Shown: piece after piece, positions 34,465-43,174 of the stretch
Position numbering within the stretch: position 1 is the stretch's first letter
Layout: every line of letters starts with the position of its first letter
Source of the DNA: Vibrio hannami
Lineage (GTDB): Bacteria > Pseudomonadota > Gammaproteobacteria > Enterobacterales > Vibrionaceae
Assembly: GCF_029589055.1 (NCBI RefSeq)
Contig: NZ_JARQZP010000007.1
Span: forward strand, 1,860,001 to 1,924,000
DNA: 64,000 bases
Direction: 5' to 3'
Program-made: the position numbers and the translations under genes
The notes under the pieces: generated by a model
The model's database searches: none
Seen by the model: only the letters and a program-made list of their open reading frames with translations
Told to the model about the DNA's origin: nothing

Positions 34465-36135
34465 GTGAAAGCAATAAAGGCATCAGAGTTTGACTTAGGG
34501 GACTATCTACCGAGCCACAAAGTTATCTACAAAGATGCAGACAGAACAACAGCAATCATGCTGCAACAGAAAGCGGAGCGGAAATTTAACTTTAAAGATA
34601 GTGATATCAAGAAACTTCCTTTACTCACAGAAGGCTCTATCGATCTGAGGGATACGGGGGTTGATTCGGAGTTGGCTGAAGGTGCAACTTTGATACTGAG
34701 AATAACCAAGACTAAGAAGGCGTTTTATCCCATTCTCACTAAGTATTATAAAGGTCATAAAAAAGGCATCATGGGGAGTAAGATTGGTGACTGGGTACAA
34801 AAGCCTAACAGTAGCCATTTTCCTACTGGTTCTACCAATACAAGAAAAGCTCGTGAAGCTCTGTATGCACTTGTTGAAGAACAAAAGCTTTTAAGCAGGG
34901 AAAGTCATACCTTTAGGAAGATGACTATTCGTAGCTATATAGAAGGTGGTTACTACACGGCTGACCGTGAGCGAAAGCCGATGAAAAATAGCCACTTCAA
35001 TCCACCAACAGATGACACCATTCGTGCACTTTTAAATCAGTTCCCCGATCATCTGGATAGAAAGATTGGCGATGTTGAGGAGCTGTGGGTTTATGACTTA
35101 AAAGCAGCCTGGCAGGCCAGAGGGGTATCTACAGGCACGATGCGAGGCTACTACGCCATGTTCAATAGCCTCTTTAACATTTGTCACTCTATGGGGTATC
35201 TGACTAAGAATCCTATCGACAATCATTACTACCTCTTCCCAAGAAATCCAGAGCCAACACCACAGGAGCTGGAGAAAAAGGTTTTCAACTGGAACATTCA
35301 TGATGTCGTTGAATTTATCTTTTCTGATGAATTTGATGTGCGTTATAGGGAGCAAAAACCACGCTCTGCTAATCCAATGGGAAAAATTATTGTCGCCTCG
35401 TGTGTATTAGCTGGTATCCGACCTATAGAAGCTCGACGGAATCTGGCTAGCAACTATGATGTAAGTAAAGAGACCATTGTCATTCCTGCTGGCGTACAGA
35501 ACAAGACTAAAACTGGCCGCCTAGTCCAAGTACCGCACGATATATTCTGGAACGAAGTGAAAAAATATAAGAAGACGCTCTCAGATCAAAGCGGATTTAT
35601 GTTCCCATCGAATGCATCAAAAGATGGTTACGTATCTCAATCCGTATACCGATATCACTGGACAACGCTTCGCCAGAAATTTGGTTTAGATGATGATGCC
35701 TTCCTATATCACAACCGACATACTTTAGCCTCGCGACTGAAAACAGTATCAGGAGGAAGCCAGCTATCGGCTACAACGCTGGGTGATAACGAGTCAACTG
35801 CTAATCGTTTTTATGCGGCTAACAGCAGTGAACACGCCAAAGGCATGATGCAGGCCGTTTATGATTCTTCAACGAAAGCTGTTGAACCGACGGAAACGAA
35901 CCTCCGTATTAGCTCCGCTGTTTCAGAAGATGCAAAAGCAACGGTTAATGTTGAACTAAGTACCTTACCAAAAGCAGTAAGACCCTTGTTTAATCAGTTC
36001 TTGAACGGCAAGGTGCTACCTGACAACGGAGGGCTATTTGCGGAACAGTGGCAGAAATTCGTTTCTGTTGTGAGACACATGCGTGAGAGCAAAGATCTTG
36101 GTGCCGATGTCGATATCTGGCTGATGATGCAATAG
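34465..36135 (+). CDS. Tyrosine recombinase (island integrase)
   Basis: The 556-residue protein should integrate and excise the island. The C-terminal catalytic domain shows the first Arg in AGIRPIEARR (about 318), a Lys region (VQNKTKTGRLVQVP), the second box YHNRHTLASRL (about 415-425, His and Arg) and the nucleophile in ANRFYAANSSEH (Tyr at about 450). The N-terminal 300 residues hold a SAM-like/arm region. After the catalytic Tyr about 100 extra residues follow, which is unusual. GGGGTGA precedes the GTG start. It lies beside attL, in the same direction as the tRNA. Confidence 0.93.
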   Translation: MKAIKASEFDLGDYLPSHKVIYKDADRTTAIMLQQKAERKFNFKDSDIKKLPLLTEGSIDLRDTGVDSELAEGATLILRITKTKKAFYPILTKYYKGHKKGIMGSKIGDWVQKPNSSHFPTGSTNTRKAREALYALVEEQKLLSRESHTFRKMTIRSYIEGGYYTADRERKPMKNSHFNPPTDDTIRALLNQFPDHLDRKIGDVEELWVYDLKAAWQARGVSTGTMRGYYAMFNSLFNICHSMGYLTKNPIDNHYYLFPRNPEPTPQELEKKVFNWNIHDVVEFIFSDEFDVRYREQKPRSANPMGKIIVASCVLAGIRPIEARRNLASNYDVSKETIVIPAGVQNKTKTGRLVQVPHDIFWNEVKKYKKTLSDQSGFMFPSNASKDGYVSQSVYRYHWTTLRQKFGLDDDAFLYHNRHTLASRLKTVSGGSQLSATTLGDNESTANRFYAANSSEHAKGMMQAVYDSSTKAVEPTETNLRISSAVSEDAKATVNVELSTLPKAVRPLFNQFLNGKVLPDNGGLFAEQWQKFVSVVRHMRESKDLGADVDIWLMMQ

Positions 36136-36144
36136 CCAGCAAAG

Positions 36145-37884
36145 CTAATCTAAGCTTTCTGTTAGTGTCTTGGTACATGCTGCTGTTTTAGACTTACACT
36201 TACAATTTAACTTGGAAGTAGAGTCAACTACTGCACTTAGATCTACAGGGATTTTGGCTAACTCAACCGTAAATCCTTTGTTTTGGATTTCCCGAGCGTG
36301 ATGCCGAAGATTTACTTTTGAAAAAAACGGTATGTGTATGTCACCTTGTCGGGACTGTATTATAGCTAGAACTATTTTGTGGACTCTATTTCCTGATGGT
36401 GAAAAGTTAAAACTAAGATAAGTGTCCTCTAGGTGTTCTTGTACTTGAGGAATAACTTCAGGGCAGTTTAGCATCATATCCAAGCCATTTGTTGCTTGTG
36501 CGAATAAGTGGCTTAATACACTGCTACCACCATAATGCTTTACGTGAATAATACGATTACACTGCGTAAGTAAGTCGCAAAACTCGTAGTTTTGTTTAAT
36601 GTCTTTTTGCCTAACCCAATGTTGATCGAGTACTGCTATCTGCTCTTGGTCAGCTATACGTCTTAGATAACAGCACTCACGTTTATCTTTATAAGGTCTA
36701 TCGGCAAACCCTGCCCAACGAGGCAACATATCGAAGTAAGATTCGACCTCTTTTGCAAAGGACTTTTTGACATGATACCAGCGCCCATCATTGAGAACAT
36801 ACTTTAGTCCCTTGTATTCGAGTTCACCATTCAAAGCGTCAAATAAACCTATTGAATCTATATGTTGTTCATCACCATTATAAAGGCATATTTCTTTTGT
36901 TTTGAGGGCATTTATAGAAATTGATGTTTTATTCTTAAATGGTGCTTCAGCGAGAAATGTTTCTAGCTTTAGCTCTGGATGCTTGCAAGGTATACCATTT
37001 CTAATTGACTTTGCAGAATAAACAAAACCTGAAAAGTCGTGATAATCTATTATTTTAGGTGGGGCAAGCCAGAAATCATCAATATCACTAGTATTAAACT
37101 TATCTACTAACATTGATTCAAGATCTTTGATTATGTCGGGGTCTGTTTCCAGCCCTATGAATTCAGCCCATGGGTATTGCTCCTTATAATTATCACTAAA
37201 ATATGCAGATACTAATCTGTCCGCTATATCGCGGAACTTGTCAGGCTCTATTTCAGTGTATAGAGAGACAGAATCGTTTCCTGATACCATCTCAAGTTGT
37301 TCATCATTTCTACTAACAATCGCAGTAATTGATTTTAAAATTTCATGATCGAATTCAAAATCAAAATCCTGAATTCCAGAGTTCATTGCAACTTGGGATC
37401 GTGTATTTCTGGCAACTCTCTCAAGGGTAGATTTGTCTACGGATTTAAGTTGCTCTGGGTCTCCCAAATTCATTGAAACTCTCAACCCAAATCCACGTTC
37501 AATTGAGTTTTTTTCAATTAAGCTTCTACCATGACCAAAAGTGAACACGACATAACGATCATCTACCCTTACAAAAAAAGCCCCCTTAACTGATTTTTGC
37601 TTAAAATGAAGGTCACTCACGCTGTAGTCTGCAAAAAGTGACGCCCATTCTGCTTGACTAGTTTGGCTAGAAAGGCAAAGAACTAGGTCGTCAGTCATAT
37701 CTTCATTTTTATAATGAGTAGTGAATTTTTTTTTGTTGTTCTGGATATCCTGTATTAACAAACCTTCTTTGCTCAAAAAAGCTACAACATTCCTTTTCAC
37801 CACCACTCCAAGCACACAACCATATGAACGTATGAGTATATAGTTTATCCCAAAATCAAGGTCTGAAGTAGTTTTGTACAGCAT
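36145..37884 (-). CDS. DUF6119 / TIGR04141-family protein
   Basis: The 579-residue protein matches the sporadically distributed TIGR04141 (DUF6119) family by VDDRYVVFTFGHGRSLIEKN, then ERGFGLRVSMNLGDPEQLKS and VDKSTLERVARNTRSQ. The biochemical role is not established. Typical members begin with a short conserved beta segment (LTIYLLKE-like) that is not obvious here, so the N-terminus may be divergent or shortened. The C-terminus has a CKCKSKTAAC cysteine cluster. It converges on the integrase with 9 bp between stops. Presence on a small island with a SIR2 gene suggests defence, by inference. Confidence 0.8.
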   Translation of the reverse strand: MLYKTTSDLDFGINYILIRSYGCVLGVVVKRNVVAFLSKEGLLIQDIQNNKKKFTTHYKNEDMTDDLVLCLSSQTSQAEWASLFADYSVSDLHFKQKSVKGAFFVRVDDRYVVFTFGHGRSLIEKNSIERGFGLRVSMNLGDPEQLKSVDKSTLERVARNTRSQVAMNSGIQDFDFEFDHEILKSITAIVSRNDEQLEMVSGNDSVSLYTEIEPDKFRDIADRLVSAYFSDNYKEQYPWAEFIGLETDPDIIKDLESMLVDKFNTSDIDDFWLAPPKIIDYHDFSGFVYSAKSIRNGIPCKHPELKLETFLAEAPFKNKTSISINALKTKEICLYNGDEQHIDSIGLFDALNGELEYKGLKYVLNDGRWYHVKKSFAKEVESYFDMLPRWAGFADRPYKDKRECCYLRRIADQEQIAVLDQHWVRQKDIKQNYEFCDLLTQCNRIIHVKHYGGSSVLSHLFAQATNGLDMMLNCPEVIPQVQEHLEDTYLSFNFSPSGNRVHKIVLAIIQSRQGDIHIPFFSKVNLRHHAREIQNKGFTVELAKIPVDLSAVVDSTSKLNCKCKSKTAACTKTLTESLD

Positions 37885-38035
37885 ATCGCCACTAGAGTTC
37901 TACTCACATCTAGTTCTAAAGAGCGATAATGCTTATGATCAATTTGTGATTAGCTAGATGTTACACATACGCAAGCTGTTGGGAGGGTCTTTTGATGAAA
38001 ACTCAAACAATTAGTCTACCCAAGGTGATATTGCT

Positions 38036-38063
38036 ATTTACGTATGTAACCTGCTGATATAAA
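38036..38063 (+). promoter_or_regulatory. Likely promoter of the island tRNA-Arg
   Basis: TATAAA at 38058-38063 with a weak ATTTAC 16 bases upstream puts the start a few bases before the tRNA 5' end at 38075, so the tRNA appears to be expressed on its own. Confidence 0.6.
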
Positions 38064-38074
38064 ATAAATTCCGT

Positions 38075-38151
38075 GTCCCCATAGCTCAGATGGATAGAGC
38101 GTCCCCCTCCTAAGGGGAAGGCCGTAGGTTCGACTCCTACTGGGGACGCCA
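38075..38151 (+). tRNA. tRNA-Arg(CCU) carried by the island
   Basis: A complete 77-base tRNA with encoded CCA. The acceptor stem GTCCCCA/TGGGGAC, D stem GCTC/GAGC, anticodon stem TCCCC/GGGGA with loop CTCCTAA (anticodon CCU), and T stem GTAGG/CCTAC with loop TTCGACT all pair fully. It differs from the split chromosomal tRNA in the D, anticodon and T stems, so it is not a recent copy, yet it reads the same AGG codon. It would replace the tRNA destroyed by the integration. Confidence 0.96.
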
Positions 38152-38192
38152 TTTTAAGCTATCCACCTGATTTAACTACAGTTTATCGTATG

Positions 38193-38220
38193 AAAAAAAC
38201 CTCCATAGGTGGAGATTTTT
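38193..38220. terminator. Terminator after the island tRNA (bidirectional)
   Basis: AACCTCCA and TGGAGATT pair around TAGG with an A tract before and TTTTT after. It lies 50 bp after the tRNA and 11 bp from the stop of the convergent gene at 38231. Confidence 0.7.
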
Positions 38221-38230
38221 GTTGTATTTA

Positions 38231-38692
38231 TTAATTTTTTGGTTTCGGCAGCATGAATGTGTCGGATTTTAGATAGTACTTAATCTGTAGCTTCTGTTTC
38301 TCGGTGTGGTTGAAACCATTCCTTATCTCTACTGGCTGCGCACTACTTTTTACCAACCTGTTATCTTCAGACCACCATCGCTTTCGTGTTTTCTTTTGTA
38401 GACATTCATCTTCATAGTAGTAGTTCTTCTTTTTGTACATGTCGCTTATTGGCCTCGCTCCTTCGATTGGAACTGCATCAGCTTCGCTGTACACAGGGAC
38501 GGTTTGCTCTCTGGCGTAGTACGTCCCCTTCTTGTATCTGTATCCGCGCTCAAAACGCAGAGGATATCGTTTTTCTTTCTCTAGCCATTGCTTAGCCGTC
38601 ATGATGTTGTCGTTGCCTCTAAGCAATGCTGGATTTTGTCTAAGCGCTTCAAGTTCATGAGATAGTGCATCTGTTTTGTTAAAACAAGTCAT
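38231..38692 (-). CDS. Hypothetical island protein
   Basis: A 153-residue, strongly basic protein rich in Tyr and Lys (RYPLRFERGYRYKKGTYYAR, SDMYKKKNYYYEDE, KKTRKRWW). I do not recognise a family. There is no signal peptide or membrane segment. AAGGACA precedes the ATG, so translation is plausible. It lies between the tRNA and the hairpin/oriT region and may bind nucleic acid, judging only from its charge. Confidence 0.65.
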   Translation of the reverse strand: MTCFNKTDALSHELEALRQNPALLRGNDNIMTAKQWLEKEKRYPLRFERGYRYKKGTYYAREQTVPVYSEADAVPIEGARPISDMYKKKNYYYEDECLQKKTRKRWWSEDNRLVKSSAQPVEIRNGFNHTEKQKLQIKYYLKSDTFMLPKPKN

Positions 38693-38834
38693 TGGTTGTC
38701 CTTTTATAATTCTTTGACTTGTCGTAATTAACTCACGTATTTAATTATCATTCTATACTAGGAAATGGATATTTTGGTTTTTTTGTGATTTTATTTAAAA
38801 TTGACCTAATAAGGTTTATTTTGTTGCCTTTTCT

Positions 38835-38942
38835 AAGTAGGTCGCTTTGTAAAGCGGCCTACTTTACCTGCTTGCTCTGCAAGCAGAATTGAACGATGTG
38901 TACCTCGTTCACCTGTGCAGGTGGAAGTTTTTCTCTTTTTTT
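38835..38942 (+). ncRNA. Array of four hairpins, candidate structured RNA
   Basis: Four stems follow each other within 90 bases: AAGTAGG/CCTACTT with inner CGCTTT/AAAGCG (38835-38864), CTGCTTGC/GCAAGCAG (38868-38886), GAACGA/TCGTTC (38891-38910) and CACCTG/CAGGTG (38910-38923). A T-rich run (TTTTTCTCTTTTTTT) follows, as a plus-strand terminator would have. No coding frame fits. It could instead be a DNA structure used in transfer or replication. The rest of the 38693-39140 gap is AT-rich with nothing recognised. Confidence 0.5.
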
Positions 38943-39140
38943 AAGCTAAAATAAATGAGGATGATTTGATATGACTGAGAGAGCTTATACCTGTTAGTAT
39001 AACTAATAAGTTAGTCGGTTTTTAAGGCCTTGTCAAGCATTTTATTTTGTTATCTGTATGATTTATAAAGTATAATAGATATTTGGCCACTTGTCAGATG
39101 TGATGTTTACCCGCTAAGTATCGGGGTGTTCTATCTATCG

Positions 39141-39224
39141 AGATAAGCATAGTAACCGACTATGCTTATCTTCAGCCATCGTGCCTCGGTTCAGATAAGC
39201 GTCGGTTGGGGACTTCATCCCCAA
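39141..39224 (+). other. oriT-like region upstream of the relaxase
   Basis: AGATAAGCATAGT and ACTATGCTTATCT form a 13-bp perfect inverted repeat around AACCG (39141-39171). AGATAAGC recurs at 39193-39200, and TTGGGGA/TCCCCAA form a hairpin at 39206-39224 followed by ACCCC. Inverted repeats plus a GGGGA-CTTCA-TCCCC hairpin just ahead of a relaxase gene are typical of mobilization origins. The nick site is not identified. Confidence 0.6.
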
Positions 39225-39234
39225 ACCCCTGATT

Positions 39235-39273
39235 ACTTTTTTCTATTGTATTTTCAATACAATAGAAAAAAGT
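39235..39273. terminator. Perfect 18-bp A/T-rich hairpin
   Basis: ACTTTTTTCTATTGTATT and its exact complement flank a TTC loop. It could be a bidirectional terminator insulating the relaxase gene, or part of the transfer origin. Confidence 0.55.
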
Positions 39274-39360
39274 TTCATGTATACTTAAAAGAATATTATT
39301 TGTAAACTATTATCAATAAATACATGATGTTATAATATTAAAAATAATAAAAATAACGTT

Positions 39361-40440
39361 ATGAACTCATATCAACTTATACATCTTGAAATTTACAACA
39401 ACAACCCATCAAAACCTGCAAAGCCGTCTATGTATTGCATCGTCAACGAAGCAATGCGAGTGGATAGATTCTGTCCCCATGTTTACCAACCTCAAACACC
39501 AGAGATACTCTTTGGCTTAGATCCCCGAAAGCTTCCTGATATTGCTATTGAGCGCTCAAAGATGGCTAAGGACAAGAAAGGCAGGAAAGTACGTAAAGAT
39601 GCGCCTTTGCTATTGGCTGGCGTTATCAGCATTCCTGCTGAATCAGATATAGACTTTAAGAAGTTTTTGTCTTTGTCACTTAGGTTTTTAAAACACACCT
39701 ATGGCCAAAATTTAGCGTCTGTTGTTCTGCACCTTGATGAAAGCCACCCACACTTACATTTCTATGCAATACCGAGTCTTAAAGACGGTGGTTTCTCTAT
39801 GGCTGAAATTCATCCTGGCATTAAAGCCAGAAGTGAATGCGTAGGAAAGGGCTACTCGGAGAAAGCGAATGCATATAAACAAGCCATGAGAGGTTATCAA
39901 GACATGTTCTACGCTCAAGTTGGCTCAAAGCTGGGTATGACAAGACTTGGCCCTAGGGTACAGCGTTTGACGCGCAAACAATGGAAAGCACAACAGGCTC
40001 AAGCTCAGGCGCTATCTGCTAAACATTTTGATTTGATTAAACGACAGAGGAAAATTAACGCAATACAAAAGTCTGTTGAAGCCGCAAAGAACGAGATCCA
40101 ACAGCGTGAAATAAAACTGACACAGATTGAAAAATCAGCGTTCTTTCAAAATAAAGAAAAAATGAAAAACGACTATCTGAGAAAATGCCTTTCTAATAGC
40201 GAGAAAGAGTTAGCACACTTTGGTGAGCATGCAGAAGGTTTAGAAATCAAAAATTCTGCTTTTCTAAAAGAGCTTAAAACCCTAAGAAAAGACAATGAAA
40301 GCTATCAACGAAAGTTTGATGCCATGTCTTACAAACTTTCGCTTAAAGATGAATATATTCTTAAACTAAAACAACAACGTAGAGATAATAATCATGAAAA
40401 AGCAAATTCTACATATACATCAAATTATTACAGCTATTAA
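39361..40440 (+). CDS. MobV/Pre-like relaxase
   Basis: The 359-residue protein carries the HUH motif of Mob/Pre relaxases, VVLHLDESHPHLHFYAIP (about 121-138). Relaxases nick oriT and pilot the strand into the recipient with a helper secretion system. The usual first motif (HNxR near the N-terminus) is not clear, so this is a divergent member. Residues 220-345 are a long coiled coil. No good ribosome site is seen before the ATG; the leader is very AT-rich. It overlaps the next gene by 47 bp. Confidence 0.85.
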   Translation: MNSYQLIHLEIYNNNPSKPAKPSMYCIVNEAMRVDRFCPHVYQPQTPEILFGLDPRKLPDIAIERSKMAKDKKGRKVRKDAPLLLAGVISIPAESDIDFKKFLSLSLRFLKHTYGQNLASVVLHLDESHPHLHFYAIPSLKDGGFSMAEIHPGIKARSECVGKGYSEKANAYKQAMRGYQDMFYAQVGSKLGMTRLGPRVQRLTRKQWKAQQAQAQALSAKHFDLIKRQRKINAIQKSVEAAKNEIQQREIKLTQIEKSAFFQNKEKMKNDYLRKCLSNSEKELAHFGEHAEGLEIKNSAFLKELKTLRKDNESYQRKFDAMSYKLSLKDEYILKLKQQRRDNNHEKANSTYTSNYYSY

Positions 40441-40657
40441 AGAGCTGTCACCTGCACCTGAACGGGGGTTTATCCGCCTTATCTGGGCGATCATTGAGCA
40501 TGCGGTAAGACAATCTCAAAAAGGAAAGGCGGAGGAAGCGAGCATCGCTAATGATATCCGCGAGTTTATTGGTTACTTAAACGATAAGTATCCGCTCGAA
40601 GCGGATGAGTTTGAAGGTTATGAAAACTACTTTAAGCCTGAAGACCACATTCGTTAA
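40394..40657 (+). CDS. Small protein overlapping the relaxase
   Basis: An 87-residue protein (MKKQILHIHQIITAIKELSP, then acidic C-terminus FEGYENYFKPEDH) that starts inside the relaxase gene in another frame. GAGATAATAATC precedes the ATG. It is mostly helical by composition. The family is not recognised; the overlap suggests a translationally coupled partner of the relaxase. Confidence 0.6.
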   Translation: MKKQILHIHQIITAIKELSPAPERGFIRLIWAIIEHAVRQSQKGKAEEASIANDIREFIGYLNDKYPLEADEFEGYENYFKPEDHIR

Positions 40658-40815
40658 TCAAAAAATTTAGCCATTCTCTGTTTGAGTGGCTAATAATTCA
40701 TCATATATCCATTACTGCTTTTTGAAACAGGTAAACGAGAACGGCTATTATAGAAGTGTTGAAGCGCATTGGGGAATTGCGCACTCCTTTTAATTAACTA
40801 TAAGAATTATAAGTG

Positions 40816-41190
40816 ATGATTGATATTAACCATACAAATCTCGCCGAGATCGAGGAGTTTCTTACACCCTCCAGCAACCCCATCCGCATAAAAAATCTCG
40901 GTAACGATAACATTCGTTTCTTGCTTGATGATCTCCAGCCACGCCTAGACACCGTCTTAAATCGCCCTGATCAGAAAGGGATACAGGTTGTTCTGACAGT
41001 TCCGAAGAAGGCGAAGAAAAAAGCTAAACATTTAACTTGTGAGCGGTTTCGGCATGGATGGGAGATTGTTGATATTTTTTATACCGACCCCAGCAGTAAA
41101 GATATCAGATTCACAAACCTAGGTAGCTTTGAACACCAGATTTCTAGCAAGCTTTCGAAGAACGAAGAGCAGCAGGTGTTTGATTTTTAG
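40816..41190 (+). CDS. Hypothetical island protein
   Basis: A 124-residue protein (MIDINHTNLAEIEEFLTPSS; later VVLTVPKKAKKKAKHLTCER) with a basic patch in the middle and an acidic C-terminus. A GTG three bases before the ATG is also possible. The ribosome site is weak. I do not recognise it; it may be an accessory mobilization or regulatory protein by position only. Confidence 0.55.
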   Translation: MIDINHTNLAEIEEFLTPSSNPIRIKNLGNDNIRFLLDDLQPRLDTVLNRPDQKGIQVVLTVPKKAKKKAKHLTCERFRHGWEIVDIFYTDPSSKDIRFTNLGSFEHQISSKLSKNEEQQVFDF

Positions 41191-41374
41191 TGTATTCGCC
41201 TAGATTGTCGTTGGCTATAGATGATGTGCGCCGACGGTAAGGAGTAGAGGATTGCCCTAAAGCACTTTGCCCCAAAGTGTTTTTACTGGTTTAAATCATT
41301 TATTTTCTAATGCTCAACTAATTATTTTTCTCGCGAGCCATGTACAATAAGCGAAAAAACCATGCGAGGCTTAA

Positions 41375-42886
41375 ATGGAAATAAAGGATTTTATAGGTAA
41401 GTACCGTAACCACCCTGTACTGTTTGTTGGTACTGGTGTCAGTTTGCGTTATCTCGAAAACAGCTTTACATGGGATGGTTTGCTAGAACATATCGCATTG
41501 GAGTGTACTGGTAACATAGAGGCGTACCTTGATATCAAAGCAAAGTCTCGTGTTGATGGCAAGTGTGACTACACGCAGGTAGCGGGTAAGTTAGAGGTCA
41601 TCTTTAACCAGACATTGGAGGAAGATAGAAATGGCAAGTTTGAGCATATCAATGACATTTTCTATGAGGAAATGGCAAAGGAAAACTATCTAAGTAGATT
41701 CAAGATTTACATAGCTAGTTTGCTGTCTGAGCTGAACTATCGTGAAGGGATGTTAGACGAGCTTGCGGAACTTAAAAAAATAAGGAAAAACATTGGCTCT
41801 GTAATCACTACAAACTATGACAGTCTTATAGAGGATGTGTTTAGCTTTGAACCTTTAGTCGGTAACGATATCCTTTTGAGTAATCCGTACGGCTCAGTTT
41901 ACAAAATTCATGGATGTCATAGTGACGCGTCAAAGGTCATTATTACCGATAAAGACTACGACGATTTTAACGAGAAATACGAGTTAATTCGAGCGCAGTT
42001 ACTTTCTATCTTTATTCATAACCCGATAATATTCCTTGGTTATGGAATCGGTGACGATAATATCAAGAGCTTGCTTAAAACTGTGTTTACGTATGTTGAA
42101 CCTAACTCTGATGATGCTAAGCGGATTCGTGATAATTTCTTGCTGGTAGAGCATGACGCTGGCTCGATGTCTCATGAGATTAGCGAACATGATATTGATC
42201 TTGAGGGTTTTGCTACCACTATTCGCATTAACAAGGTTAAAACCGATGACTTTGGAGAGATTTATCGCTCACTATCGGACTTAAACCTGCCTGTATCTGC
42301 GATGGACATCAGGAAAGTGCAAAGCGTTGTAAAAGATATCTATAGTGGTGCTAATACTGATGGCTCGAGCATTGAGGTTAACATTACTGAGGATATCGAC
42401 TCTTTAAACAATAACGATAAGATACTAGTTATCGGATCAAACAAATCTATTAGATATGAGCACAAGAACGCTGCTAGCTACATGACCGATTATTTTGACA
42501 TTATAGAAGAGTCGAACCACCAGTTATTACAGCTTATTGATAAAATTAATATTTCAATTCAACAGTGGTTTCCTATCTATGCCTTTGACAAAATTAATAG
42601 CACACTGGCAAAAGCAGAGACTTTAAAGACTCAGCAAGTAGCTAAAATAGAGGGGCATTTAAGGACATTGCCTTGGGTGGAAGAGCTTGCTCATACATCT
42701 GTTGATGAAATCTTCGCTGATGATTGTATAACTCGAACGCGGAAAATAGACGCGATTATCTGGTCTTTGTGGAATGATCAAATTCCTTTTGATGAGGTAG
42801 AGGCAGTATTGCTTGGGATGCCAAACAAGAAAGGTACTGACTACCGACGATTGCTCTGCACGTACGACTACAAAAAGAACTTGTAA
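41375..42886 (+). CDS. SIR2-family protein, probable defence effector
   Basis: The 503-residue protein has an N-terminal SIR2-like domain: VLFVGTGVSLRYL (nucleotide loop, about 15-27), GSVITTNYDSLIEDVF (about 137-152), YKIHGCHSDASKVIITDKDY (with the expected active-site His) and PIIFLGYGIGDDNIKSLL. Bacterial SIR2 proteins of this kind deplete NAD+ during phage infection. The C-terminal 230 residues are not recognised. GAGG precedes the ATG and a terminator follows, so it is a single-gene unit. Defence is inferred from the family. Confidence 0.85.
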   Translation: MEIKDFIGKYRNHPVLFVGTGVSLRYLENSFTWDGLLEHIALECTGNIEAYLDIKAKSRVDGKCDYTQVAGKLEVIFNQTLEEDRNGKFEHINDIFYEEMAKENYLSRFKIYIASLLSELNYREGMLDELAELKKIRKNIGSVITTNYDSLIEDVFSFEPLVGNDILLSNPYGSVYKIHGCHSDASKVIITDKDYDDFNEKYELIRAQLLSIFIHNPIIFLGYGIGDDNIKSLLKTVFTYVEPNSDDAKRIRDNFLLVEHDAGSMSHEISEHDIDLEGFATTIRINKVKTDDFGEIYRSLSDLNLPVSAMDIRKVQSVVKDIYSGANTDGSSIEVNITEDIDSLNNNDKILVIGSNKSIRYEHKNAASYMTDYFDIIEESNHQLLQLIDKINISIQQWFPIYAFDKINSTLAKAETLKTQQVAKIEGHLRTLPWVEELAHTSVDEIFADDCITRTRKIDAIIWSLWNDQIPFDEVEAVLLGMPNKKGTDYRRLLCTYDYKKNL

Positions 42887-42889
42887 CAG

Positions 42890-42911
42890 AACCCGCCTAG
42901 AGCGGGTTTTT
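42890..42911 (+). terminator. Terminator of the SIR2 gene
   Basis: AACCCGC and GCGGGTT pair around CTAGA, followed by TTT. It begins 3 bp after the stop. The gap 42914-43174 downstream shows only a possible TTGGCA-type promoter. Confidence 0.85.
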
Positions 42912-43174
42912 CTATACGATAGCTTACGTTCCCGAAATCGCTTCTCTGCTAATAATATGTATTATTTCCGACTAGATCTGACAGGTTACCCAAATCGGTT
43001 TTGCCGCAAAATTAGTTAAACGCTGTACTCATTCGATGCAGGTAAACAATGCCTTAGCGTCTAGAACACTCTGTGATCAGTGCATGGTTATGCATATTGG
43101 CATTCCGATAATATAGAAATAGTCCAATAAAAGCTGGTGCCTTTACACACGAGCGAGCATAAGGTTAGGTAGCC

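Noticed and set aside
37995..38057. A 20-codon frame (MKTQTISLPKVILLFTYVTC) ahead of the island tRNA
   Set aside because: It has a GGGAGGG upstream but ends within the tRNA promoter and is too short to support without expression data.
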